Source: Cladorhizidae sp. MBARI D1340-BT2
Taxonomy: Eukaryota; Porifera; Demospongiae; Poecilosclerida; Cladorhizidae
Length of the DNA stretch: 64,000 nt
Assembly (NCBI GenBank): GCA_028752905.1
Contig: JAQNBH010000002.1
Location: 17,919,430-17,983,429, forward strand
Direction: 5' to 3'
Shown here: one piece after another, positions 12,001 through 20,300 of the stretch
How the letters are laid out: each line of letters starts with the position of its first letter
How positions within the stretch are numbered: the first letter of the stretch is position 1
Position numbers and translations under genes: made by a program
Notes under the pieces: generated by a model
Databases searched by the model: none
What the model was told of the DNA's origin: nothing
The model's input: only the letters and a program-made list of their open reading frames with translations

Positions 12001-12301
12001 CAGCCAGAATGAAGGTCCAGGTGAAGGGTTGCATGGGGCCAAAGTGCAGTGACAAGGTACGCTTGCCAAATGTGGGGATGATAGAACCGTTCGCGGCTCT
12101 GAGAGAGGGTCCCTTCTTCTGTATGCGACGGTCAGCATGTGTTACAGGAAGTACACTGACTTCCGCACCAGAATCGACCAAATAGCGTTGGCCTGAAGTG
12201 CGGTCTGTAATAAAAAGAAGGCGACTAGAATTTCCCGAAGCGCTGGTCGCCATCAGCGGCCGGGGAAGGCGTTTCCCGACATCGAACAGGGTGCCTTGCA
12301 T
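9038..12301 (-). CDS. pol: Pol polyprotein (protease, reverse transcriptase, RNase H, integrase)
   Basis: A 1087-residue uninterrupted frame. The protease has [10 protein letters not shown] at residues 43-52. The reverse transcriptase has the first catalytic Asp in KIDLVRAF (281) and YMDD at 341-344. RNase H residues are D491, E532, D557 and D603. The integrase has an HHCC finger (H683, H687, C717, C720) and a D749, D808, E844 core with 35 residues between the last two. YNGPF resembles the GPY/F module. No key residue is missing. The frame starts right after a TAA and overlaps the end of gag by 49 bases in the -1 frame, so it is probably made only by frameshifting as Gag-Pol; the ATG at 12301 is just the first Met in frame. 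The frame passes through the polypurine tract and ends inside the 3' LTR. Confidence 0.95.
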   Translation of the reverse strand: MQGTLFDVGKRLPRPLMATSASGNSSRLLFITDRTSGQRYLVDSGAEVSVLPVTHADRRIQKKGPSLRAANGSIIPTFGKRTLSLHFGPMQPFTWTFILADVHQPIIGADFFREYGLLIDLKHCQLLHAETFRSIPAHHSALEALHLSYVSSTPNCYAAILQQFPQLITPQMTDRSPTHGVQHRIITNGRPTFAKARRLSPDKLAIAKKEFHNLLKLGIIQPSSSAWASPLHMVPKKSGDWRPCGDYRALNAITTPDRYPIPHIQDFGASLRGATIFSKIDLVRAFNQIPVHKDDIPKTAIITPFGLYEYHWMPFGLRNAAQTFQRFMDQVCRGLSFLFVYMDDILVASHTPEEHEHHLQTLFSRLADFGLVLNPGKCIFGVSTLDFLGHRINSSGVAPMDDRVDAIRNFPVPTNKTSLQEYLGLINFYHRFYPHCANVLHPLYNLLNGKNTPWLWSPACQEAFLRSKQALQTLTLLAYPDPVAPTSITVDASTIAVGAVLEQRLHGQWTPISFFSRKLRDPETRYSAFDRELLAIYLAIRHFRHFVEGRSFTVFTDHKALTFALSSTNSDKWTPRQTRHLSFISEFTNDIRHVEGKDNVVADALSRVNNFSTVTPTLDYAELSAQQIADANTQALRTAVTALQLQDIQPSGSPHSILCDTSLGYPRPVVPVSLRRKVFDSLHSLAHPGARPTKKLIASRYVWHGLKRDVTAWTKSCLSCQQSKISRHVVSPLQSFPVPSSRFEHLHVDIVGPLPPSRGYTYLFTVIDRFTRWPEAIPMVDCTANTCAQAFLSGWISRFGVPASITSDRGRQFISTLWQDCLHLFGIKPIQTTSFHPQANGMVERMHRQLKASLKARLTNASWCDQLPIVLLGMRAALKEDLGTSSAEMVYGTTLHLPGDFIAQAPHATLPGSFADQLRQHMAQLRPAPVLSHGQRTFHVPLDLQSATHVFVRRDAHRTPLQRPYNGPFRVLHRNDKYFTVDLGTRSDNISIDRLKAAFLDVPVLPQSKSQRSQPSLPTLVPARSSLSPTAPTFVPTTPTQGLPVPGYVTRAGRTVHRPARLSVSSWMITGGEHCSGWFPVLPSVMS
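9080..9097 (-). promoter_or_regulatory. Polypurine tract (plus-strand primer)
   Basis: Read on the minus strand, the bases next to the 3' LTR are CACTGGGGGGGAGCAC, a G-rich purine run in the right place for a plus-strand primer. It lies inside the pol reading frame, which continues into the LTR. Confidence 0.7.
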
Positions 12302-13002
12302 TTAGTGGCATTACTACCAAATCGTGCATGGTACCAACATAGGCCTGTAGAAGAGGCAGCTACAGGGCTAGGGAATGTCTGCTGGTGGGATAGCTGACGC
12401 TTGAGATCTGCCAATTCAGAACGGAGAGAGGCAACAGTATCAACCTGAACAGGAACAGGTGAGACAGAGCTTAGAGAGCCATGCAGTGAACTGTCCTGGG
12501 AGAGTGTAATTAGGCTGTCAGCGAGGGTAGCAAGTTGTTCCACAGTTTTGTCTGGGTGAGACTTCAGAATAAGTTGAACAGATACTGGCAAACGAGTAAG
12601 AAAAATCTCCTGCAGAACTGGGTCATCATTGCATGATTTCCCAGCTAGCTGTTCAATCCTTCTGAGTAGCTGGGAAGGTTTCATATCACCCAAGGGCTCC
12701 AAAGAGAGGAGTTTCTGCATCCGCTGGGACTCCGTGAGGGAAGTGCGCGCAATGAGTCGCTCCCGCAGAGCGTCGTAGGGATTGACAGCAGGGATTGTTA
12801 TAATGACGTCCCTTACCTCACGGGCAGTCTCTGGTGCCAGGGAACCGACAATATATTGGTATTTCGTTAGCTGTTGGACGATATTTTTGGTAGCAAACTG
12901 TGCCTCCACTTGGTGGAACCACAATTGAGGGTCATCCCGCCAGAATGGAGGCAGTTTGAGGGACACAGAATGAAGAGCGGCGATGGGGTCGTCCTCCGCC
13001 AT
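12253..13002 (-). CDS. gag: Gag polyprotein
   Basis: A 249-residue frame that starts 63 bases downstream of the 5' LTR. The N-terminal half has a typical Ty3-type capsid region ([19 protein letters not shown] near residue 20, then [10 protein letters not shown] near 140). A nucleocapsid finger of form C222-X2-H225-X9-C235-X3-C239 follows, within [14 protein letters not shown]. This CHCC arrangement differs from the usual retroviral CCHC and matches what I recall for CsRn1-type elements. Gag should assemble the particle and package the RNA. Its last codons overlap pol and contain the slip heptamer GGGAAAC. Confidence 0.9.
   Translation of the reverse strand: MAEDDPIAALHSVSLKLPPFWRDDPQLWFHQVEAQFATKNIVQQLTKYQYIVGSLAPETAREVRDVIITIPAVNPYDALRERLIARTSLTESQRMQKLLSLEPLGDMKPSQLLRRIEQLAGKSCNDDPVLQEIFLTRLPVSVQLILKSHPDKTVEQLATLADSLITLSQDSSLHGSLSSVSPVPVQVDTVASLRSELADLKRQLSHQQTFPSPVAASSTGLCWYHARFGSNATKCKAPCSMSGNAFPGR
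12271..12277 (-). promoter_or_regulatory. Candidate -1 ribosomal frameshift heptamer G GGA AAC
   Basis: On the minus strand the gag frame reads TCG GGA AAC GCC, placing a canonical X XXY YYZ heptamer in phase inside the 49-base gag/pol overlap. Pol lies in the -1 frame. Immediately downstream, TTCCC pairs with GGGAA, and CGCTG with CAGCG inside it, giving a possible GC-rich stem that could act as the stimulator. Seen in sequence; activity is inferred. Confidence 0.75.
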
Positions 13003-13048
13003 GGAAGATTAGCTCGTTGTAGCGCTGCAGAAGCTGCTGTGCAAGTTG

Positions 13049-13064
13049 CACGTCGGGGTCACCA
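13049..13064 (-). promoter_or_regulatory. Primer binding site for tRNA-Trp
   Basis: The plus strand reads CACGTCGGGGTCACCA, identical to the 3' end of animal tRNA-Trp including CCA as I recall it. In element orientation this is TGGTGACCCCGACGTG, one base after the 5' LTR. All 16 bases match. Confidence 0.85.
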
Positions 13065-13065
13065 A

Positions 13066-13244
13066 TGAAGCGGATTAAAGTTAGCGCTTCTTTGTTTCAA
13101 CTCGTATAGAACACAAGACAACTTTCTATCGTTTCAACAACTTAAGACAGACAATCACGTGACACATCAATGATGTAATGCTATTATGTAATGTTATGTT
13201 AATTATGACATCACCGAAGGGAGTACAGGAAACCAGCCGCTACA
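13066..13244 (-). repeat. 5' LTR of the Ty3/gypsy element
   Basis: In element orientation it begins TGTAGCGGCTGG and ends CCGCTTCA. Its one difference from the 3' LTR turns TTCTATATGAG into TTCTATACGAG, in a spot that could serve as a TATA-like element. The 4-bp duplication ATGG follows at 13245-13248. Confidence 0.95.
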
Positions 13245-13248
13245 ATGG

Positions 13249-13807
13249 TTTTGAATAATGTCAGGGTAGCTAATAAGAACATAATTCTTGGCTAAAGTTC
13301 ACATTCAGTATGCAATGATGATAATATGGCATTTTTATGTGATGCGACAGGACACTATATAATAGCCTGGTGACATAATTATTGAGAACCTACCTTAACG
13401 AAGGGTCTATTTATCCAACATATGACTTCGCCAGAACGCTTGATAGACTGCTACACCCATGCTAAGCTATGAAACTTGCTCTAGTTCCTGGGTAATGCGT
13501 GCTACTCTTTTTGCTGACGAATAGATCGCCAACAACTATGCAAACATCATTGGAAAACCAACAGAATGTGAGATTACATGAAGCATTAAAAGTCATGGCG
13601 TTTTTTAAAATTGTTTTAACCACAAATATGATCTGATCCTCCCGTGACATTTTACTGTAATATTTTCTGACAACAAAAATTTCAATATGGTCAACAATGA
13701 CAGCTACGAATAAAATATTACCTACTCAAACGTGCATCTACATTGGGAGAGATGTTGCTGACAAGCAAGGTCCTCGAGTCAGCAACCTAACGGTAAATGT
13801 GTCACCA
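13249..13807. other. No gene recognised
   Basis: Unique-looking AT-rich spacer between the LTR element and the piggyBac element. Short frames only, no domain recognised. Confidence 0.4.
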
Positions 13808-13811
13808 TTAA

Positions 13812-13827
13812 CCGATTGCACGCCGTA
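13812..13827. repeat. piggyBac left terminal inverted repeat
   Basis: CCGATTGCACGCCGTA immediately follows TTAA. It pairs with the inverse at 17063-17078, with two mismatches at positions 7 and 8. Confidence 0.85.
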
Positions 13828-14543
13828 TTCCTAGTACCCGCGGGCAAATTATTCATGAATTAACGAGGTATTTTACTTATTATTTTTATATCTTCCGTTC
13901 TGCAGGGACTCCACCCATGAAACTTGGGTCATATTCAGCCACATGATAGCTCTACTTCCTGTAAAAAAATCGAGCCTTCCTTACCAACTGGGCAGAACTA
14001 ACCAGCATTATAAAACCTTGTCATCTTCTTGGGGGTGAATATTTTCATATTTTCACACTATTATACACACATTATAATGCCAACACAAGATGGAGCATCT
14101 ATTTACAAACCCTCTATATACCAGCTGCAAAGCCAGTGGGTTGTTTTCCCCATCAAAATGCTAACACATAATAATACAAAAAACAAATTATAAGAGAGTG
14201 AAAATGCTAACACATACTAGAATAAAACCATAATATAAAACACAATTATGTAAGGGAGTGTCTTGGGTAGAGCTCCGGTCTTGCTGTCACGGGTAGAGTA
14301 GAACTTGCTCAGTCTTGGGTATAGCTTGCTTGGTCTCCGGCATGATATTTCACCATGTTTTTATTCTACACAAACATGAGATACCAGGATAAGAATAACA
14401 CTTGAATACTGGAGAGACGAGAGAAGTAGACGAAGGGACAGGGAACGAGAGAAGTACACGAAGGGGCAGGGAACAAGAGAGAAGTAGACGAAGGAGCAGG
14501 GAACAAGAGAGAAGCACAGAAAGGAGCAGGGGGTGCATAAACA

Positions 14544-16847
14544 TTACTGATAGTCCACCAAGGTATGGTATTTACGAAAACAGTCACGGCCTGTTGATCC
14601 ACCACACAAAGGAACCTTACAAAAACAACACTGGGACCTTGCCTCATGCCTGTAACCTTTACTAATGCAAACTGCACAGCGCTTCTTTGCACAGCACTGT
14701 GGGAAATGACCTAGTTTTAAATTGAGGCGATCTAGCTGACTATTTGCCTGACTACAACGTTGACCTGCACGCTGCCGAGAAGAGAAAGAACCAATCAAAG
14801 ATTTAGCTAGAACAATCCTAGCTTCTAGATAATTACCCTTCCTTACTGATATTGGAGCTCGGACAGAAGAAAACAAAATAAATGAATTCAATAAACAAGC
14901 TTCTATCAAATACGAAAAAACCCTTTTCCACCATCTCCTAGACTTTCTACCCAAATTATAGTAGCCTATTCTCTGATCTGCTCTGTCCACACCTCTCATG
15001 AATGACTGATAATCAGGCAAACATGGGGGACATGGCAGATCCTCTCTAGAACCATCAATTTTGCGCCTTTTTACAGTAGGAGGTACTAAATTATTTTCCG
15101 CGGGATGTATATTAGTTATCATGTAGATTGACCGTTTATCTACCCAAACTAAAGCCAGGAGTGCACCATTAGACCTATAATCATAATAACCTCTATTTCT
15201 AATCGAAGCTTTTGTTACTAAATCTGGAGGAAAGTTCCTCCTAGTATACCTAGCTGTACCACATGCACCAAAGCCTTTACTTGTAAGCGTTTGAAATAAA
15301 TTAGGACTAGTATAATAATTGTCCATGTACACATGGAAGTTCTTATGTTCTAATCCTTCTAACAAATCTAAAACAACTCTACTACACAAACCAGTTTTAT
15401 CAGCTACTTCCACGTTCTTACCTGTATAAATCTGCAACCGATAAATGTACCCATTCCTAGCATCACAAAGGACAAACACTTTTATCCCCCATTTTATTGG
15501 TTTGTCCTTCATATACTGTTTGAAGCCAAGCCTACCTTGAAAGGGAATCATAGCTTCATCTATACTAAGCTCTTGATGCAAGGTATATTCACTCTCAAAC
15601 TTAGGAGTAATCAAATCTAATAACTTCCTTACCTTATAAAGCCGATCATAATTCAGGTTACCCTTTGTAACCAACAAACCATCAATAGAATTTACATGTA
15701 CATAACGCATTAGCCGAGTCCTAGGCATTACTTTACGAACCAAAGATCCAGACAAATCCGAGTGACTAGTGGACCAGTACAATTCTAAGTATGGAAGTGT
15801 GGAAACTCCCATTATTATCAACATTCCTACAAAAGCTTTCATTTCCTCTATATTAGTATCTACCCATGGCCTGGAGAGACTAGCCATCCTAGAAACGTAA
15901 CTGTTCGTCTCTGCTACTAGGAGTTCCCACACTTCAAGAGTAAAAAAAAGGTAAAATGCATCTAAAAATGTACTTGATGCACCAAGCAATGAAGAAGTTG
16001 GACCAGCTGTTGCTGTATAGTCCAATTTCAAAGGAGTTGGCTCCTTTATTTCCCACTTACCTGTGACCTCAGTTAGCCTAGAACCAGTGCCAGATGCTTG
16101 GGCAGAACCAGTGCCAGATACTCGCACACGCCTATAACCTCTGGCCCGCCTACTACCAGTACCTTTTGGAGGACCACTAGCAACACTTACGACTCCACTA
16201 CCACTTGAGCTGCTTCCCCCTTGGCCAGTACTCCCTCGCCCGCCTCTCCCTCGGCCAGTACTCCCTCGCCCGCCTCTCCCTCGCACAACTCCAGCACCAG
16301 TCGTGTTCCCACGCCCTGTAAAGACTTCAGGCAAGGCTTCCTCATCCTCCAATGTAACAAAAGGAGTCATAGATGCCTCATCTCCACTCTCATCATCTGA
16401 TGCTGTAGGAAAAGTAGTGGGGAGGGTGGGAAAAACAAGATATATATATATATCAAGTTTGTGGTCAACATTTGAAAATTCAAATTCAAATGAAAATCAA
16501 CATCAACAACTAAACAACTCCAACCTACACTCTTAGCTATAACTTTTTTTCTATAACTATCCTGTCTGAATTTGGAATACCAACAGAATAAGCTAGTATT
16601 TGGCAATAGTACACTCTCAGTTGACTATGGTAAACAAAGGCTATGAAGCGCTATGAAGCGCTAAGGTTAGAAGAAACTTACAATCGAGAAGTCCATCCAA
16701 GCGCGCCTCTTCTCTTAGAGCAACTGGATCCAGAGTGTTTCCTCGGTATGCATAGATGTCTTCACCTTCTTCCCCAAATGAATCTGACCCAGAATCGCCA
16801 GAATCGTCGGCTAAAAGTTGAGAAATAACGTCCTCACAGGAGAGCAT
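14544..16847 (-). CDS. piggyBac transposase, two exons, 674 residues
   Basis: Exon 1 is 16682-16847 (55 codons plus one base, starting MLSCEDVISQLL). A 279-base intron follows (16403-16681, donor GTAAGT, acceptor TACAG). Exon 2 is 14544-16402. Splicing joins T with CA to give Ser and a continuous acidic run (SSDDESGDEAS). Then come an RG-rich linker (about residues 87-117), the DDE_Tnp_1_7 core and a C-terminal Cys-rich finger. Catalytic Asp residues are D337 (SIDEAM), D416 (VYMDNYY) and D528 (RGVDRADQ). The terminal finger holds QCC, CAVC, CCFC, C and H ligands before the stop. It cuts and pastes the element at TTAA in the nucleus, leaving no footprint. The start was chosen because the acidic N-terminus begins there and the other piggyBac copy in this window starts in the same way. 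No break is seen. Confidence 0.92.
16403..16681 (-). other. Intron of the piggyBac transposase
   Basis: Donor TT|GTAAGTTTC at 16681 and acceptor TTTTCCTACAG|CA at 16403 on the minus strand, phase 1. The exonic acidic sequence becomes continuous only when it is removed. The AT repeat near 16440-16453 lies inside it. Confidence 0.8.
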
Positions 16848-17062
16848 CTTTGAGCAGTTAAAAAAAAAAGCTCGACCAACAAAAATGGCGTTCAACCACA
16901 GGATTTTTGTTGCACGATGCATCAACCGGAAATAATCATTTTTGTGACGTTCTCTAGTCTACTAGGCATGTGCAGAACCCAACCGGGGCTGTTAGCTCGT
17001 AACGGTTCATTTTATATATTTTTGTGTGGCGAAGGATGTAAGGTCTCGCGCCATATGGCGCT

Positions 17063-17078
17063 TACGGCGTTTAATCGG
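17063..17078. repeat. piggyBac right terminal inverted repeat
   Basis: TACGGCGTTTAATCGG immediately precedes TTAA and is the inverse of the left end. Adjacent to it is a GGCGCTTACG/GCCATATGGC palindromic stretch (17050-17065) that may be a sub-terminal transposase site. Confidence 0.85.
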
Positions 17079-17186
17079 TTAAATGGACAACCAGTTGATT
17101 TGCTGAGGCTGCGCTAGCTATTCCCCGAGTGTAAAGTTCACAGTGAAGTATACCAGAGGTATATATTTGCCCTGGTCTAGCTTCCT

Positions 17187-17227
17187 ATATGACGTCATAT
17201 CAAAATAAGGTTTGCGGTATATATATG
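17187..17227 (+). promoter_or_regulatory. Candidate core promoter of the receptor gene (CRE plus TATA)
   Basis: A 14-bp palindrome ATATGACGTCATAT (17187-17200) contains a perfect CRE, TGACGTCA. About 20 bases further is GGTATATATATGAG (about 17215-17227), a TATA-like box. The start codon follows at 17290. Spacing fits a transcription start near 17250. No transcript evidence is available. Confidence 0.5.
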
Positions 17228-17289
17228 AGTCTCAACGCGTACCGAGCGAAAGCGTAGCTTAAGACCGCCACTTGGAGTACAAGAAGAAC

Positions 17290-17344
17290 ATGAATACGCT
17301 CAGTAGTTGCCTCCTGATATTTGTATTGATAGTCAGCAGCAATG
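17290..17344 (+). CDS. Receptor exon 1: signal peptide
   Basis: ATG at 17290 opens MNTLSSCLLIFVLIVSSN, a short polar start followed by a hydrophobic core ending in small residues, as in secretory signal peptides. The donor AATG|GTGAGT gives a phase 1 intron. An intron right after the signal peptide is usual in Ig-superfamily genes. Confidence 0.8.
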
Positions 17345-20300
17345 GTGAGTAATGATCTAAGTACATACAGCTAGTGACTTTAGTAGCTTGTTGTGAATGA
17401 ACCAGCAAAATACGCTCACAATACAGATGAAAATGCTTACTTTATCAGAGTGTAAATATTAGTGATGAGCTTCTAAACAAAACTAACCAAAAATGTACTA
17501 ATGATACTCATGGCTAGCATGTATATATAGCAATGTTGTTTTAGTTTGTATTTCTCATTCATATCATTATTACACCTGAAACAGTAGCTCTGTTTTGTGG
17601 ATGGTAAATGCAGTGATAAAATTAAAATGCATCCTGCTTCATATTAATTTCATGAAACAGGACTTCAGTAAAGGTCTGGCAAAACCTGTCATGTCACTGC
17701 ATACATGATAATCAGTTTGAGGATAGAGCATTACAGACCATAGACATGAAGATATAATAATTTCTATAGCTGCGCTTACACCTTTTTTCCCCATGGCAAC
17801 TTTTGCTTACTCTGCCTGCTGTAGTTTAAAGTCTAACTGGAAAAGGAAATTGCATCTGCAACTCTGGGCACATCAAATGCCCATTTATGAGGAGAGGAGT
17901 CCAAGAATGTTGTGAATCTATGGATGTTTCAGGAAGTAGATATTTTCTTTCAAACTCTATCATATTCTAACTACATGGTCACATTTTACTGTAGTGTGCC
18001 AGTGATTATAGCACCACGAAAATGACAAAAAGTTAAGATGTGGTATTGTAAATGGCTTGGTTAATCCAGCCAGCACTCCTCAATTCAGGGAAATACTTTC
18101 CAGTTCAGCCAAACCCTAATTTCTTCCATTAAATATGGATAAATATCTGAAACAATATTGCTATAGTGTGTACATTGATTATGAACTTTTGTTAGCTACA
18201 CAACAATTAAAAATATACATGAGGAGGATCCGGTGTAGGGAGGGGGAGGTGTTAGGAGTTTTAACCCCCACCCACAGCCCTCAGGCTTTGCCACATGTGC
18301 AACACAACAAAAGGAACAATTATTTTAAATCAAACTTAGAAAACTAGAGCTAGCTTTCCTACAATTTCCTTCTTTGGCCCTATCCTAGACCAGTGCAGCT
18401 GCTATTGATACAGCTGTGGTTTCTGTAGCTTTTTGATAGCACTCAAGCTCTGAAAATCATAAGCAAGTAAGTTGCGCAGCTAGCCTAGCTGTGTGCCTTT
18501 AGAAACTTAGTAGACCAAGTAAATTTTCATCTGTGAACTTCCTTCTTTGCACCAAACCTAGATCAATGCCGCAGCTATAGCTACAACTGTAGTTTGTAGC
18601 TATAGGTAGTTTTCACATGGTTCATGAGTGCTGTTTTGTCTCAGTGATATTTTGAACATTTTATATCAAATAAGTTGGTAGTATAAACAGGGGGATGGTT
18701 ATTTCTGGGTGGGCTGAGGTCTGAGGCCCACCCAATTTTTTGCAACCGATCAAAGGATTTTAACACGCTACCATCAGAAATGATGTTGAAAAATATTATA
18801 AAGAGCATACATAGTAATGGTTAACACATTCTTGGTTAATTAGTGTGAAAATTGCCAGCTAGTACAATACTGTAAAATGCAAATTAATATTGCAGGCCGA
18901 ATATTCTAGAAGCTAACTAGTACAGAGTGAACCACGGCTAAAAGACAAGCCTCCTTGTTGTCAAGGTACACACAAGAGACAAAGGGAGTCTGAGGAGAAG
19001 GCTGATGATGCAGAACATGACCAAGAATCAGATGACTCTGATCGTCAAGCTGATGCACAGGTTGAAGATAGCCCTGAACATTAATCTAAAGCATCTGAAC
19101 ATGCATGCCATGGTCCGATGTCAACATTGAGCACCCAAATTTGTGGTGATCCCTCGGCACCCGAAATAGAGAGTCATTAAAGTATTGTAAGACCCTATTG
19201 CAAAATTTCACGCACACTGTAGCTGAAATATTATGCAAAAATAAAAAGCAGATATTTGTGAACTCCCTTCTCAGGTTCAGAAACCTGGAGCCAGTAAAAT
19301 ATTTTCAACTCTGAATACCCTCCCTCAAGGTCCCTACACAGCCAGTTATACCCTAAAACCAAAATGATGACCAGCCTGGTAGTCACAATTTTCATAGCTG
19401 CATTACATTCCAATTTTAAATTCTGTAATTTGCCACACTTGTGCCACAGCCAATTGGAAGGGACCGCTTCATCTTGATATAAGAACTGCTTGTCTGATAG
19501 GTTAAGGAATTGGAAAAATGCTCTGTCAAAACCAAGGCTTTCCGTAAACATGAGAGCTCGCTATATCACAAAGATGCACTTACTATGTTAACTGACCAGG
19601 TTGTAGCTGCTCAGAGTCAAATAGGAACAAAATCGTCAAAGTATATATACTACCTCACCCACTAAGGCATTGATTGCCCTTCATAAGGACAAGCAAGAGG
19701 AGGGAGTCAAATTTCAAGTAGCTCCTCCTTCTCTGAGCTGAAGACAATGAAGTGCTTCGAAAGTGGATTGAAAATTCTTATGACAAGCATATGAACTCAG
19801 GTGCTCAGAATTTAATACCACAAATCATGGCTCTAAAAGTGCTGCATGGTACACAAATGACGTCTGAGTCTAGATTATAGTATCATAGTTAATGGAGTAC
19901 TGATGCAAGCAACAGTAAACAACTTGTAATTTGCATACATTGGGTGGATAAGGAGACAGCAGTTATTTGAGGACAATCGCTCAGACAAATGCAGATACAT
20001 TTGTCGCATGCATAAAAGATGTGCTGCTGTGTATGTATCTCAGAATTCAAGATGCCCATGGGCAGTGCTATGACAGATGTTCGACCATGATTGGAACCAA
20101 AAATGGGGTTGCTGCACAGATCAAGAAACTGAATAGCAAATGTCTGCTGACACACTGCTACTACCACTTACTGAACCTTGCAGTCCGGGATACAATAATA
20201 AAAATTCTCCAGATGAAATACACACTTGATATATCATATGAAACACTAAATTAATAAAGAAAAATCCTAAAAGAGGGGCAGAATTCCCCAGAAAACAAGC

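Larger units (their letters stand above)
8897..13248 (-). mobile_element. Complete Ty3/gypsy LTR retrotransposon, CsRn1-like, with ATGG target duplication
   Basis: The element proper spans 8901-13244 on the minus strand. The two 179-bp LTRs (3' LTR 8901-9079, 5' LTR 13066-13244) differ at one base only. They begin TGTAGCGG and end CGCTTCA in element orientation. A 4-bp duplication, ATGG, flanks it (8897-8900 and 13245-13248). Internal order in element orientation: tRNA-Trp primer site, gag, a -1 frameshift overlap, pol (protease, reverse transcriptase, RNase H, integrase), then a polypurine tract. The single LTR difference and the open frames point to recent insertion. A CX2HX9CX3C Gag finger plus a tRNA-Trp primer are, as I recall, hallmarks of the CsRn1 clade; a phylogeny was not possible here. 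Confidence 0.95.
13808..17082 (-). mobile_element. Complete piggyBac element with TTAA target duplications
   Basis: TTAA occurs at 13808-13811 and 17079-17082. Directly inside are terminal inverted repeats: left CCGATTGCACGCCGTA (13812-13827) and right, inverted, CCGATTAAACGCCGTA (17063-17078), 14 of 16 identical. The 3267-bp element holds a single transposase gene on the minus strand. TTAA specificity is the hallmark of the superfamily. The open transposase and recognisable ends suggest it could be mobile, although the two end mismatches may be natural asymmetry. Confidence 0.92.

Noticed and set aside
16641..16925. Transposase start at the upstream Met codons (16925)
   Set aside because: The stretch before 16847 is hydrophobic and unlike piggyBac N-termini; MLSCEDVISQLL fits the family and the second copy.
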